Assembly (NCBI GenBank): GCA_018261935.1 | Contig: JAGTRP010000004.1 | Location: 1-64,000 of the forward strand | Length of the DNA stretch: 64,000 bases | Direction: 5' to 3' | Source: Rhodocyclaceae bacterium | GTDB lineage: Bacteria; Pseudomonadota; Gammaproteobacteria; Burkholderiales; Rhodocyclaceae | Shown: positions 26,835 through 34,478 of the stretch, one piece after another | How the letters are laid out: each line of letters begins with the position of its first letter | How positions within the stretch are numbered: the stretch's first letter is position 1 | Program-made: the position numbers and the translations under genes | Notes under the pieces: generated by a model | The model's database searches: none | What the model was told of the DNA's origin: nothing | The model's input: only the letters and a program-made list of their open reading frames with translations

Positions 26835-27293
26835 ATGGTTTCCCTGCGTGCTCCGATGATCGTCCTGCTCGCGACGGCAGTCCTGGCCGGCTGTGCCACC
26901 AGCCGGTCCGGCAATGTCTATACCCGCGACCAGGCTCGCCAGGAAATGTCCGTGCGCACCGGGGTGGTGGAGTCCATCCGCGGGGTCACCATGGAAGGCA
27001 CCCGGTCCGGCGTCGGCACCATCGCCGGCGGAGCGGTGGGCGGCGTCGCCGGCAGCAGCATCGGTGGCGGCAAGGGACAGGCCATCGGCGCCATTCTCGG
27101 CGCCGTGGCCGGCGGTGTCGCTGGGCAGGCCATCGAGGAAGGCACAACCCGCAAGCAGGCCATGGAAATCACCGTGCGCCTCGACAGCGGCCAGACCATC
27201 GCCGTCGTGCAGGAAGGCGATCCCGCCGAATTCCGCGCCGGCGATCGGGTGCGGCTCCTCTCCAGCCGGGGCGAGACCCGGGTTTCCCGCTGA
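26835..27293 (+). CDS. Glycine-zipper outer-membrane lipoprotein (SlyB/Pcp-like)
   Basis: 152-residue lipoprotein. Signal peptide ends in the lipobox LAGC (VLAGCATS). A glycine-zipper 2TM segment (about residues 57-100: GTIAGGAVGGVAGSSIGGG... AVAGGVAGQA) is followed by a soluble domain with 'EITVRLDSGQTIAVVQEG', as in SlyB and Pal-cross-reacting lipoproteins. Outer-membrane location and envelope stability are expected for the family. AAGGAGAG precedes the ATG. Last gene before a terminator. Confidence 0.92.
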   Translation: MVSLRAPMIVLLATAVLAGCATSRSGNVYTRDQARQEMSVRTGVVESIRGVTMEGTRSGVGTIAGGAVGGVAGSSIGGGKGQAIGAILGAVAGGVAGQAIEEGTTRKQAMEITVRLDSGQTIAVVQEGDPAEFRAGDRVRLLSSRGETRVSR

Positions 27294-27325
27294 CCCTACT
27301 CCAGCTTTCCTAGAATCCCTCCTGG

Positions 27326-27362
27326 ACACCGGGCAAGGACGCCGTCCTGCCCGGTGTTTTCG
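27326..27362 (+). terminator. Intrinsic terminator after the glycine-zipper gene
   Basis: ACACCGGGCAAGGACG pairs with CGTCCTGCCCGGTGT, with a single bulged base, followed by TTTTC. It closes the accB-to-lipoprotein transcription unit and isolates the envelope module that starts at 27478. Confidence 0.88.
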
Positions 27363-27410
27363 TATCCGCCGGACGCCCCCCTCGGCGCCTCCATGTCAAG
27401 TGCAAGGCTG

Positions 27411-27422
27411 GACAATATTGTC
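27411..27422. promoter_or_regulatory. 12-bp palindrome upstream of the envelope/caspase module
   Basis: GACAATATTGTC is a perfect 12-base palindrome, 56 bases upstream of the COG3014-type gene, inside the only leader region of the four-gene module. A -35-like TGGACA overlaps its left end. It could be an operator, but no regulator is adjacent. Confidence 0.35.
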
Positions 27423-27477
27423 ATAGTCCTACATCATGGGCACTCTCGTTAATAATCAATAACAAGGAGGCTACAAG

Positions 27478-29025
27478 ATGGACAGGGGGATACTTTCTTT
27501 AGTCTTGCTGGGTGCCGCGGCGCTTCTTTCTGGCTGTGCGGGCAACCCCATGCGCAGTTACGACACCGAACTCAAGGAAACGGTCGCCCTGGTGAAAACC
27601 GGATCGGTCCAGCAGGCCCTCGTCGCCATCGAGAAGAACAATGCCCCGGCCTTTGCCAGCGACAAGAAGGAAGGCGAAAAGGGCAAGGCTGAGTCCAGCC
27701 TCATGGACAACAAGGACATCCTCTACTACCTGGAGAAGGGCGAACTTCTCAGCCTCCAGAACAAGTACAAGGACGGCCGGGACAGCTGGCTGAAGGCGGA
27801 CGAATTCGTCCGGACCTGGGAAGACGAGTTCAAGACCAACTCCACCAAGCTGCTCGGTGACATCGGCAGCTACCTGGTCAGCGACCGGGTGCGACGCTAT
27901 GACGGCCAGGATTACGAGAAGGTTGCCTTGTCCGCCCGCCTGACCCTGGCCCACATCATGCTCGGCGACTACGACAACGCTCGGGTCGAGATGAAGAAGA
28001 CCTTCGAGCGGGAGAAGCTGATCGAGAGCTTCCGGGAAAAGGAATACGACAAGCTCAAGGAAGAAGGCGAGAAGCAGGAAGTCAAGGCCGACACCAAGCA
28101 GCTGGCAGACAAGGGCTATCCCCTGGCCGAGCTGGACACGCCGGACGTGCGCCACCTGAAGAACGGCTTCCAGAACGCCTTCGCCCACTATCTGGCCGGC
28201 TACTTCTTCGAAGTCACCGGCGAGTCCTCCCTGGCTGAGCCGGGCTACCGCAACGCCCTGCAGCTTCGCCCCGACAGCAAGCTCATCCGCGATGGCCTGG
28301 CCGGCGTCGGCAAGCGCAAGCCGGGGCCGCGGGAATCCGACGTGCTGTTTGTCGTGGAGTCGGGCTTCGCGCCGTCCTGGAAGTCGGTCACCATTCCCCT
28401 GCCGATTCCCATCAACAAGAAGATGGTGGTCACTCCCCTCTCCTTCCCGGTGATCAAGGCGGAAAACAAGGGCTTCGTGCCGCCCAACCTGACGGTGGCC
28501 GGCAAGGAGACACCGGTGGAGACCCTGGTGAATATCGACACCATGGCCCGTCGGCTGCTGAAAGACCAGTTGCCCGGCATCATGCTGCGCACCGGCGTCC
28601 GGGCCATTGCCAAGTCGGTGGCCCAGGACCAGGCCCAAAAGCGCGGCGGCGCCGTGCTCGGCGCGGTCATGACCGTCGCCTCGGTGGTCACCGAGCAGGC
28701 CGACGAGCGCGCCTGGCGTACTCTGCCCGAGCGCATTTCCGTCGCCCGTCTGACCCTGCCCTACGGCAAGCATACCGTCGAGTTCCAGACCGGCAAGGGC
28801 ATCCACCGTACCGAAATCAACGTCGGCAACCGTTTCACTATCGTGCCGATCCACCTGACCGGCGGCGCCGTCTTCGTCAGCGAGCCGAATGCCGCCAAGA
28901 ATCTGCAACTGGCCGAAGCTGCCGAGCCGGCGGAGCAGCCCGCCGCCTCGACCGCTTCCACCAAGGGCCGCGCCGCCACTGCCAAATCCGGCAAGAAGGC
29001 TAATCGACCCAGCAAAGCTGATTAA
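27478..29025 (+). CDS. COG3014-type lipoprotein
   Basis: 515-residue lipoprotein with lipobox LSGC (C20). The N-terminal half (about 25-290) is helical and TPR-like: 'DILYYLEKGELLSLQNKYKDGRDSW' and 'AGYFFEVTGESSLAEPGYRNALQLRPDS'. The C-terminal half is beta-rich with a short hydrophobic Gly/Ala stretch (RGGAVLGAVMTVASVVT near 395), ending in a low-complexity Ala/Lys tail. It matches the uncharacterised COG3014 group, which I recall sitting next to LpoB-like and YcfL genes in gammaproteobacteria. AAGGAGG precedes the ATG. First gene of the envelope module; 12 bases before the caspase gene. Confidence 0.85.
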   Translation: MDRGILSLVLLGAAALLSGCAGNPMRSYDTELKETVALVKTGSVQQALVAIEKNNAPAFASDKKEGEKGKAESSLMDNKDILYYLEKGELLSLQNKYKDGRDSWLKADEFVRTWEDEFKTNSTKLLGDIGSYLVSDRVRRYDGQDYEKVALSARLTLAHIMLGDYDNARVEMKKTFEREKLIESFREKEYDKLKEEGEKQEVKADTKQLADKGYPLAELDTPDVRHLKNGFQNAFAHYLAGYFFEVTGESSLAEPGYRNALQLRPDSKLIRDGLAGVGKRKPGPRESDVLFVVESGFAPSWKSVTIPLPIPINKKMVVTPLSFPVIKAENKGFVPPNLTVAGKETPVETLVNIDTMARRLLKDQLPGIMLRTGVRAIAKSVAQDQAQKRGGAVLGAVMTVASVVTEQADERAWRTLPERISVARLTLPYGKHTVEFQTGKGIHRTEINVGNRFTIVPIHLTGGAVFVSEPNAAKNLQLAEAAEPAEQPAASTASTKGRAATAKSGKKANRPSKAD

Positions 29026-29037
29026 CGCCACATACCC

Positions 29038-30456
29038 ATGAAAAGACAGTCCCTGATCCTCGCTTTCGGCACCTGGCTTCTGCTCGGCCTGGGGGTGGTC
29101 CACGCCGCCGAGAGACGGGTCGCCCTGGTGATCGGCAACAACGATTACCAGAGCGTGCCCAAGCTCGAAAAGGCGGTAAACGACGCCCAGGCCGTGAGCC
29201 GGGAACTGGCCAAGATCGGTTTCGAGGTCATTTCCCTCACCAATGCCGGCCAGAAGAAGATGAACCAGGCGGTCAACGAGTTCGCTCAAAAGGTCTCGGG
29301 CGGCGGCGTCGGCGTCTTCTTCTTCGCCGGGCACGGCCTGCAGATCAACAACCAGAACTTCCTGCTGCCGGTCGACATGGACATGCCGAAGGATCCGAAC
29401 GACGTGGACGATCAGGCGGTCAGCCTGGTCAAGATCCAGGACAAGCTGTCGGAAGCCAAGGCCAAGTTCTCCCTGCTGGTGATCGACGCCTGCCGCGACA
29501 ACCCCCTGCCCAAGAAGGCCCACCGCAGCCTCAGCGGCACCAGGGGCCTGGCCCAGCCGTCGTCGCCCAACGGCCAGATCGTCCTCTTCTCGGCGGGCGC
29601 CAACCAGCAGGCCCTGGACAAGCTGAGCGATGCCGACAACAGCCCCAACGGCCTGTTCACCCGCGAATTCCTGCCCATGATCACCAGCCCCGGCGTCAGC
29701 GCGGTGGATGCCCTCAAGAAAGTCCGTTCCAGCGTCACCGGCAAGGCCCGGTCCGTCGGGCATGACCAGAATCCGGCCCTCTACGACCAGACCGACGGCG
29801 ACTTCTTTTTCGTCGCCGGCCCGGCGCCCCGGCCGGCGGCAGGGGGAGGCGGCACGACCACCACCGTGGTCGAGGCCAGCCAGTCGGCCATTGAGCTGGA
29901 ATTCTGGTCCAGCATCAAGAACAGCAACGACCCGGCCGACTTCAAGGAATACCTGTCCCGCTATCCGAACGGTCAGTTCGCCTCCATCGCCCAGCGCCGC
30001 GTCGCCAGCACCTCCCAGGCCTCGACCCGGGGCGGCGGCGAGACCGGCGGCGGCACCCAGGTCGCCATGCAGTCCCAGCAGCGGCCCCCGCCGCCGCCCA
30101 GCGAAGGACCGACCATCGCCAGCAAGGTCGAGGAACTGGGCAAGATGACCTACCTCAAGGTATCGGACCTGCGGGCCGCCAAGCGCGACAACCTGCTCCG
30201 CGTCCAGGCGGAGGTCACCAATACCAGCCACGAGAACCAGCAGCTCTTCTACCGCTTCAAGTGGCTGGACCGGGACGGCTTCAGCGTCTGGGACGACGAG
30301 CCCTGGAAGCCGCTGACCGTCTACGGCAACCAGAAGCAGTCCATCAGCGTCGTCGCGCCGACCTTCAAGGCCACCGACTTCCGGCTGGTCCTGCAGAGCC
30401 CGAACAACGAAGCCACCTCCGGCCGCGCCGACGGCGGCTTCAACCCGTTCAAGTAA
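29038..30456 (+). CDS. Periplasmic caspase-like protein with C-terminal YcfL (DUF1425) domain
   Basis: 472 residues. A Sec signal peptide (cleaved near residue 24, VHAA-ERR) precedes a caspase/metacaspase (peptidase C14) domain at about 25-262. The dyad is His99 in FFFAGHG and Cys152 in VIDACRDNP, both intact. Residues 283-323 form the 'FWSSIKNSNDPADFKEYLSRYP' helical motif common after bacterial caspase domains. A Gly/Gln/Pro-rich linker (325-358) leads to a C-terminal domain (about 370-455: YLKVSDLRA... NQQLFYRFKWLDRDG) matching YcfL/DUF1425, normally a stand-alone lipoprotein beside lpoB. Fusion within a COG3014-LpoB operon is unusual. Periplasmic location is predicted; substrates are unknown. 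Confidence 0.9.
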   Translation: MKRQSLILAFGTWLLLGLGVVHAAERRVALVIGNNDYQSVPKLEKAVNDAQAVSRELAKIGFEVISLTNAGQKKMNQAVNEFAQKVSGGGVGVFFFAGHGLQINNQNFLLPVDMDMPKDPNDVDDQAVSLVKIQDKLSEAKAKFSLLVIDACRDNPLPKKAHRSLSGTRGLAQPSSPNGQIVLFSAGANQQALDKLSDADNSPNGLFTREFLPMITSPGVSAVDALKKVRSSVTGKARSVGHDQNPALYDQTDGDFFFVAGPAPRPAAGGGGTTTTVVEASQSAIELEFWSSIKNSNDPADFKEYLSRYPNGQFASIAQRRVASTSQASTRGGGETGGGTQVAMQSQQRPPPPPSEGPTIASKVEELGKMTYLKVSDLRAAKRDNLLRVQAEVTNTSHENQQLFYRFKWLDRDGFSVWDDEPWKPLTVYGNQKQSISVVAPTFKATDFRLVLQSPNNEATSGRADGGFNPFK

Positions 30457-30465
30457 TTTCTACCT

Positions 30466-30496
30466 TGCCCGGCAAACCCTGCCGGGCATTATTTTT
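30466..30496 (+). terminator. Terminator-like hairpin between the caspase gene and lpoB-like gene
   Basis: TGCCCGGCA (30466-30474) pairs perfectly with TGCCGGGCA (30480-30488) around AACCC, followed by TTATTTTT. It lies 9 bases after the caspase stop and 19 bases before the next start. It probably lowers or separates expression of the two downstream genes. Confidence 0.8.
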
Positions 30497-30514
30497 CATT
30501 CACGAGGGGGAAAA

Positions 30515-31135
30515 ATGACTATCGATACTGGAATCCACAAGAAAGCCGGCCTCGCCTTCACCGGTCTTGCCACCGTGTTGCTCGCCGGCTGCGTGACGAC
30601 CTCGTCGCCCACCACCGGCGGCCCGGTGAGCTACGGCGACGCCAAGGCCGTGGAGACCGTGACCACCGACCTGGGATCGACCGACATCCAGATGATCGCG
30701 GAAAAGATGACCCAGTCCCTGATCCAGCACCCCACCCTCCAGGACCTCATCAAGAAGCGGCAGCTGATGATGGCCTCCCCGGTCAAGAACAAGACCAGCG
30801 AATACTTTGATACCCGCCTGATCACCGACACCGTCCTCACCCAGCTCCAGAAAAATGGCGTCCGCTACGTCATCGAGGGCGAGGACATGCAGAACCAGGT
30901 GGATGAACTGCGCCGCCAGAACCAGAGCGGCCTCTATGACAAGTCCAAGTCGGTGAAGATGGGCAAGATGCAGGGCGCCAAGTTCCGCCTGGACGGCAGC
31001 ATCTCCTCCATCATCAAGAAGAGTGCCGACATCAAGGACGTCTATTACAAGATGAACCTGCGCCTGGTCGAAGTCGAAACCGGCATCGTCGAATGGTCCG
31101 ACGAGAAGGAAATCCGCAAGACCGCCAAGCGCTGA
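30515..31135 (+). CDS. LpoB-like lipoprotein (penicillin-binding protein activator family)
   Basis: 206-residue outer-membrane lipoprotein with lipobox LAGC at C26. The mature domain begins after a short Ser/Thr/Pro linker and contains 'MTQSLIQHPTLQDLIKKRQLM', 'NKTSEYFDTRLITDTVLTQLQ', 'GAKFRLDGSISSI' and 'YKMNLRLVEVETGIVEWSDEKEIRK'. This is the PBP-activator LpoB fold. In E. coli LpoB reaches through the murein to stimulate PBP1B; here the linker is short (about 15 residues) compared with E. coli LpoB, so reach would differ. GAGGGGG precedes the ATG. Confidence 0.9.
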   Translation: MTIDTGIHKKAGLAFTGLATVLLAGCVTTSSPTTGGPVSYGDAKAVETVTTDLGSTDIQMIAEKMTQSLIQHPTLQDLIKKRQLMMASPVKNKTSEYFDTRLITDTVLTQLQKNGVRYVIEGEDMQNQVDELRRQNQSGLYDKSKSVKMGKMQGAKFRLDGSISSIIKKSADIKDVYYKMNLRLVEVETGIVEWSDEKEIRKTAKR

Positions 31136-31181
31136 TCCGCCTTCCGGCCGGATCAAGCAACAGCATCCACGAGATAAGCCT

Positions 31182-32021
31182 ATGAAGAGGAAAATTGCGA
31201 AACTGGCTCTGGCAGCCCTTTTCCTTGGGGGGCTGGCGGACGCCTGCCTGGCCGCGCCGCCGGCCCCTCCCAAGGTGGCTGTGACAGACTTGGCCTACGA
31301 GGAGCGGGTGCGGGAATACTTCAAGATGGTGACCGCTTCCGAGAAATCATCGCTACGTGCCTCCGGGCGCGAAAGCGAGCGGGAAAGCGACGCCGGCTAC
31401 TCCCGCCGCAACAGCGGCTCCCTGAGCGCCAGGTCCGAGTCCCAATACGCCTCGATGGAAGGAACTTACAGCTACATCGAGCGGGGGGAAATGCGCAAAT
31501 TCACGGCCGACGTCAAGGGCGAGATGCTGAAGTCCGGCCGTTACCTGGTGGTCCAGGGCAAGCCCTTCACCGATGCCAAAGACACCGAGAACCTCTACGA
31601 TGTCATTGCCCGCATCAAGAAGGGCATGTATCCCGGAGCTGACTACGTGCTGTTCGGTTCCATCAACAGCATCGAATTCCGCCAGGAGACCAACCCTATC
31701 GACCACACCAACACCGTCTCCCACACCCTCAGCCTGGAGTTGGTCGGGGAATTCAGCCTGATCAGCACCAAGAACTACCAGGTCACGGCGGCCTTTTCGG
31801 CCATGGGGACCGGGCAGGACGTCAAGCTCCTCAGCTCCCGCGGCGGCCGGGTGGTCCTCAACCGCGGCAAGGTGGTGTCGGAAGTGTCCAAGAGCCTGGG
31901 GCAGGACGTGGCGCGCCAGATCGACGAGCAATTCGCTGGCATCTATGTGAGCGACGGCAACAGTGCCGGTTCGGAACGCCGGAGCGATGACGGCAACCAG
32001 GGGGTCGTCGTCTTCAAGTAG
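31182..32021 (+). CDS. Exported LpoB/CsgG-like paralogue
   Basis: 279 residues with a cleavable signal peptide (ACLAA near residue 25) and no valid lipobox, so probably a soluble periplasmic protein. A Ser/Arg/Glu-rich insert (about residues 50-90: RASGRESERESDAGYSRRNSG) interrupts the N-terminal part. The core resembles its neighbour: 'FTADVKGEMLKSGRYLVVQG', 'PGADYVLFGSINSIEF', 'LSLELVGEFSLISTKNYQVT', as in LpoB/CsgG-type domains. It may act as a soluble partner of the LpoB-like lipoprotein. A strong terminator follows. Confidence 0.82.
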   Translation: MKRKIAKLALAALFLGGLADACLAAPPAPPKVAVTDLAYEERVREYFKMVTASEKSSLRASGRESERESDAGYSRRNSGSLSARSESQYASMEGTYSYIERGEMRKFTADVKGEMLKSGRYLVVQGKPFTDAKDTENLYDVIARIKKGMYPGADYVLFGSINSIEFRQETNPIDHTNTVSHTLSLELVGEFSLISTKNYQVTAAFSAMGTGQDVKLLSSRGGRVVLNRGKVVSEVSKSLGQDVARQIDEQFAGIYVSDGNSAGSERRSDDGNQGVVVFK

Positions 32022-32042
32022 CCTCCCGTTGTCCGACGGACC

Positions 32043-32073
32043 AGAAAGCGCTCTCCGGGGCGCTTTCTTTTTT
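32043..32073 (+). terminator. Strong intrinsic terminator closing the envelope module
   Basis: AGAAAGCGC (32043-32051) and GCGCTTTCT (32060-32068) form a perfect 9-bp stem with an 8-base loop, running into six Ts (32068-32073). Confidence 0.95.
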
Positions 32074-32171
32074 GTCGGATCGCCCCATGAAACCATTTCT
32101 TCAAGGACCTGCAACGCCACTGTAACGAGGCTGCCGTAAATTCATTCCCGCAACCACAACAAGGGAATGAA

Positions 32172-32936
32172 ATGATGAAACAGCTCCATCGACAGCTGGA
32201 AAGCCGCAGCCGGCCTGCGCGCACCAATCTCTCCGTCGGCCTGGCACGCCATCCGAAGGAAATCATCGAAGCCCAGCGCCTCCGCTACCGGGTTTTCGCC
32301 GGGGAACTGGGCGCCAGGCTGCCCACCCGCACCCCGGGCATCGACCACGACATCTACGACCCCTGGTGTGAACACCTGCTGGTCAGGAACGACGACACTG
32401 GCGAGGTGGTCGGCACCTACCGCATCCTTTCCCCGGCCAATGCCCGCCGCATCGGCTACTACTCGGAAAACGAATTCGACCTCACCCGTCTGCAGCACCT
32501 GCGGCCCCGCCTGGTGGAAGTGGGCCGTTCCTGCGTCCACCCCGACTTCCGCACCGGCGCCACCATCGCTCTGCTCTGGTCCGGCCTCGCCAAGTACATG
32601 CAGGACAACGGGTACGACTACCTCATGGGCTGTGCCTCCGTCAGCATGGCGGACGGCGGCCACATGGCGTCCAGCCTGTATAATCGCCTGGACGATTACA
32701 TGGCTCCCCTGGAGTACCGGGTCTTCCCCCGCTGCCCCCTGCCCCTGGAAGCACTGCGCAAGGACGCCCCGGCGGAAATGCCGCCCCTCATCAAGGGCTA
32801 CCTGCGGGCCGGTGCCTGGGTCTGCGGCGAGCCCGCCTGGGATCCGGACTTCAATACCGCCGACCTCCCCATCCTGCTGTCGATGGCTCGGATCGGCGGA
32901 CGTTACGCCAAGCACTTCCTGGGACAACAAGACTGA
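32172..32936 (+). CDS. olsB: Ornithine N-alpha-acyltransferase, OlsB-type GNAT
   Basis: 254-residue acyltransferase of the OlsB/haemolysin-type GNAT group. It transfers a 3-hydroxyacyl chain from ACP to ornithine, giving lyso-ornithine lipid. Visible: 'EAQRLRYRVFAGELGARLP', 'HLLVRNDDTGEVVGTYRIL', 'VEVGRSCVHPDFRTGATIALLW' (acyl-donor binding) and 'CASVSMADGGHMASSLYNRL'. AAGGGA precedes ATGATG; either Met may start. Followed directly by olsA, which completes the pathway. Confidence 0.92.
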   Translation: MMKQLHRQLESRSRPARTNLSVGLARHPKEIIEAQRLRYRVFAGELGARLPTRTPGIDHDIYDPWCEHLLVRNDDTGEVVGTYRILSPANARRIGYYSENEFDLTRLQHLRPRLVEVGRSCVHPDFRTGATIALLWSGLAKYMQDNGYDYLMGCASVSMADGGHMASSLYNRLDDYMAPLEYRVFPRCPLPLEALRKDAPAEMPPLIKGYLRAGAWVCGEPAWDPDFNTADLPILLSMARIGGRYAKHFLGQQD

Positions 32937-32977
32937 ATTCCACCAACCGCCCGCTCCGCTGGCTCCGCTCCCTCCGC

Positions 32978-33784
32978 GTGGCGACGCTCCTTCTCCGAGG
33001 CGTCGCCACCGTCGCTCTGGCCTATCCCTTCTGCAACGACGCCTGGCGGCTGGAACTGAAGCACCGCTGGTCCCGGGACATGCTGGATATTCTGGGAGTG
33101 CGCCTGGAGGCCGACCTTTCACACCTTGTTCCAGGCAGTATGGTGGTCGCCAATCACATTTCCTGGCTGGATATCTTCATCATCAACGCGGCCCTGCCCG
33201 CCGCTTTCGTCGCCAAGGAGGAGGTCAGGCACTGGCCGCTCCTGGGCTGGCTGGCGGCAGCCAACGACACCGTCTTCCTGCGGCGCGGCAGCCGCGGCCA
33301 CGCCCGCATCATCAACCAGGAAATTGCCGGGCTCCTGGCGGCCGGCAAGCCGGTGGCCGTCTTTCCGGAAGGCACCACCACCGACGGCACCCACTTGCTG
33401 CATTTCCATGCTGCCCTGCTGCAGCCGGCCCTGGCAGCCGGCCGGCCCGTGGTTCCCGTCGCCATCTCCTACTGGGAACCCGACGGCAGCCGCAGCCTCG
33501 CCCCCCGTTATGACGGCCCCATCACCCTCGGGCAGTCCCTGGCGGCCATCCTGTCGCGCCGGCGCCTGGTGGCCCGGCTGGTGACGACGCCGGCCCTCGG
33601 GGGACAAGGCCTGGACCGCCGCACGGTGGCGACAGCCGCCCGCGCCGCCATCAGTGCTGCGGCAGCGCTTCCCCCGCCGAGCAATCCACCTGGAAAACCT
33701 GCCGGTCTTCCAGGCGCAGGGCCGTCAGATGCCCGCCCCACAGGCACCCCGAGTCGAGAGCCAGAAGATTCGGCAGTAATTTAA
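32978..33784 (+). CDS. olsA: Lyso-ornithine lipid O-acyltransferase, PlsC-type
   Basis: 268-residue PlsC-fold acyltransferase that adds the second acyl chain to lyso-ornithine lipid (or lysophosphatidate). Motif I is 'VANHISWLDIF' (H-x4-D) and motif III 'VFPEGTTTDG'. The GTG at 32978 has no Shine-Dalgarno sequence. The same frame is open back to the olsB stop, encoding NSTNRPLRWLRSLR after a CTG at 32933 that overlaps the stop as CTGA, so a near-cognate upstream start is possible. The last 45 residues are Pro/Gly/Ala-rich and antisense to apaH for 134 bases; they look unlike a PlsC domain. Confidence 0.88.
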   Translation: MATLLLRGVATVALAYPFCNDAWRLELKHRWSRDMLDILGVRLEADLSHLVPGSMVVANHISWLDIFIINAALPAAFVAKEEVRHWPLLGWLAAANDTVFLRRGSRGHARIINQEIAGLLAAGKPVAVFPEGTTTDGTHLLHFHAALLQPALAAGRPVVPVAISYWEPDGSRSLAPRYDGPITLGQSLAAILSRRRLVARLVTTPALGGQGLDRRTVATAARAAISAAAALPPPSNPPGKPAGLPGAGPSDARPTGTPSREPEDSAVI

Positions 33785-34478
33785 GGCCGAGGGCCGACCA
33801 GTGCCCGGTCACCAGGACGGTCTCCGCGCTGCGGCGCCCGGGCACCTCGAACCAGGGCAGGTACCCGGCCGGCGCCTGGGCCACCTCGCCCTTGGTATGG
33901 AATTCCATGATGCCCTCCGGGGTGCAGAAGCGCATCCGGGTCATGGCGTTGACGATGACCCGCAAGCGTTCCCAGCCGGTGAGATGCTCCGACCAGGACG
34001 CCGGGTCGCTGCCCCAGAGGTTGAGGATGAATTCACGGTACCGAGGGCCGGCCAGGGCGGCTTCCACTTCCCGCGCCAGCGCCCGGGCCTGATCCGCCGT
34101 CCATTGTGGCAGGAGGCCGGCGTGGACGAGGCAGTAGCCGTTCTCGACGTGGCACAGGGGGCGGTGCCGCAGCCAGTCCAACAACTCTTCCCGGTCCGGC
34201 GCTGCCAGAATCGCCTCCAGGGTGTCATCCTTGGCGCGGTACTTCACTCCGCCCTCGGCCACCATCAGAAGATAGAGATCATGGTTGCCGAGGACGGTGA
34301 TGGCGCTCGTCCCCAGCGCCTTGACGAAGCGCAGGGTCTCCAGGGAGCGGGGCCCCCGATTCACCAGGTCTCCCACCAGCCAGAGGCGATCCCGGGCCGG
34401 ATCGAAGGCGCAAAGGTCGAGCAGGCGCCGGAAGGAATCGAAGCAGCCCTGGATATCGCCAATGGCGTAGGTAGCCAT
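33651..34478 (-). CDS. apaH: Diadenosine tetraphosphatase (symmetrical)
   Basis: 275-residue metallophosphatase that splits Ap4A into two ADP. Metal-binding motifs are 'YAIGDIQGCFDSFRRLL' (D-x-H variant GDIQG typical of ApaH), 'LVGDLVNRGPRSLETL' and 'VLGNHDLYLL', with 'CLVHAGLLPQW' later. The ATG at 34478 shares a base with the glmS stop (TGATG). Last gene of the minus-strand run from waaE, and convergent with olsA by a 134-base overlap. Confidence 0.95.
   Translation of the reverse strand: MATYAIGDIQGCFDSFRRLLDLCAFDPARDRLWLVGDLVNRGPRSLETLRFVKALGTSAITVLGNHDLYLLMVAEGGVKYRAKDDTLEAILAAPDREELLDWLRHRPLCHVENGYCLVHAGLLPQWTADQARALAREVEAALAGPRYREFILNLWGSDPASWSEHLTGWERLRVIVNAMTRMRFCTPEGIMEFHTKGEVAQAPAGYLPWFEVPGRRSAETVLVTGHWSALGLKLLPNLLALDSGCLWGGHLTALRLEDRQVFQVDCSAGEALPQH

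Noticed and set aside
27499-30231. 910-residue minus-strand open frame across the COG3014-type and caspase genes
   Set aside because: Covers two recognisable plus-strand genes; low-complexity translation without motifs.
31136-31160. GATCCG/CGGATC hairpin between the two LpoB-like genes as a terminator
   Set aside because: Six-base stem and no T run; the gap is only 46 bases and the next gene has no other promoter.
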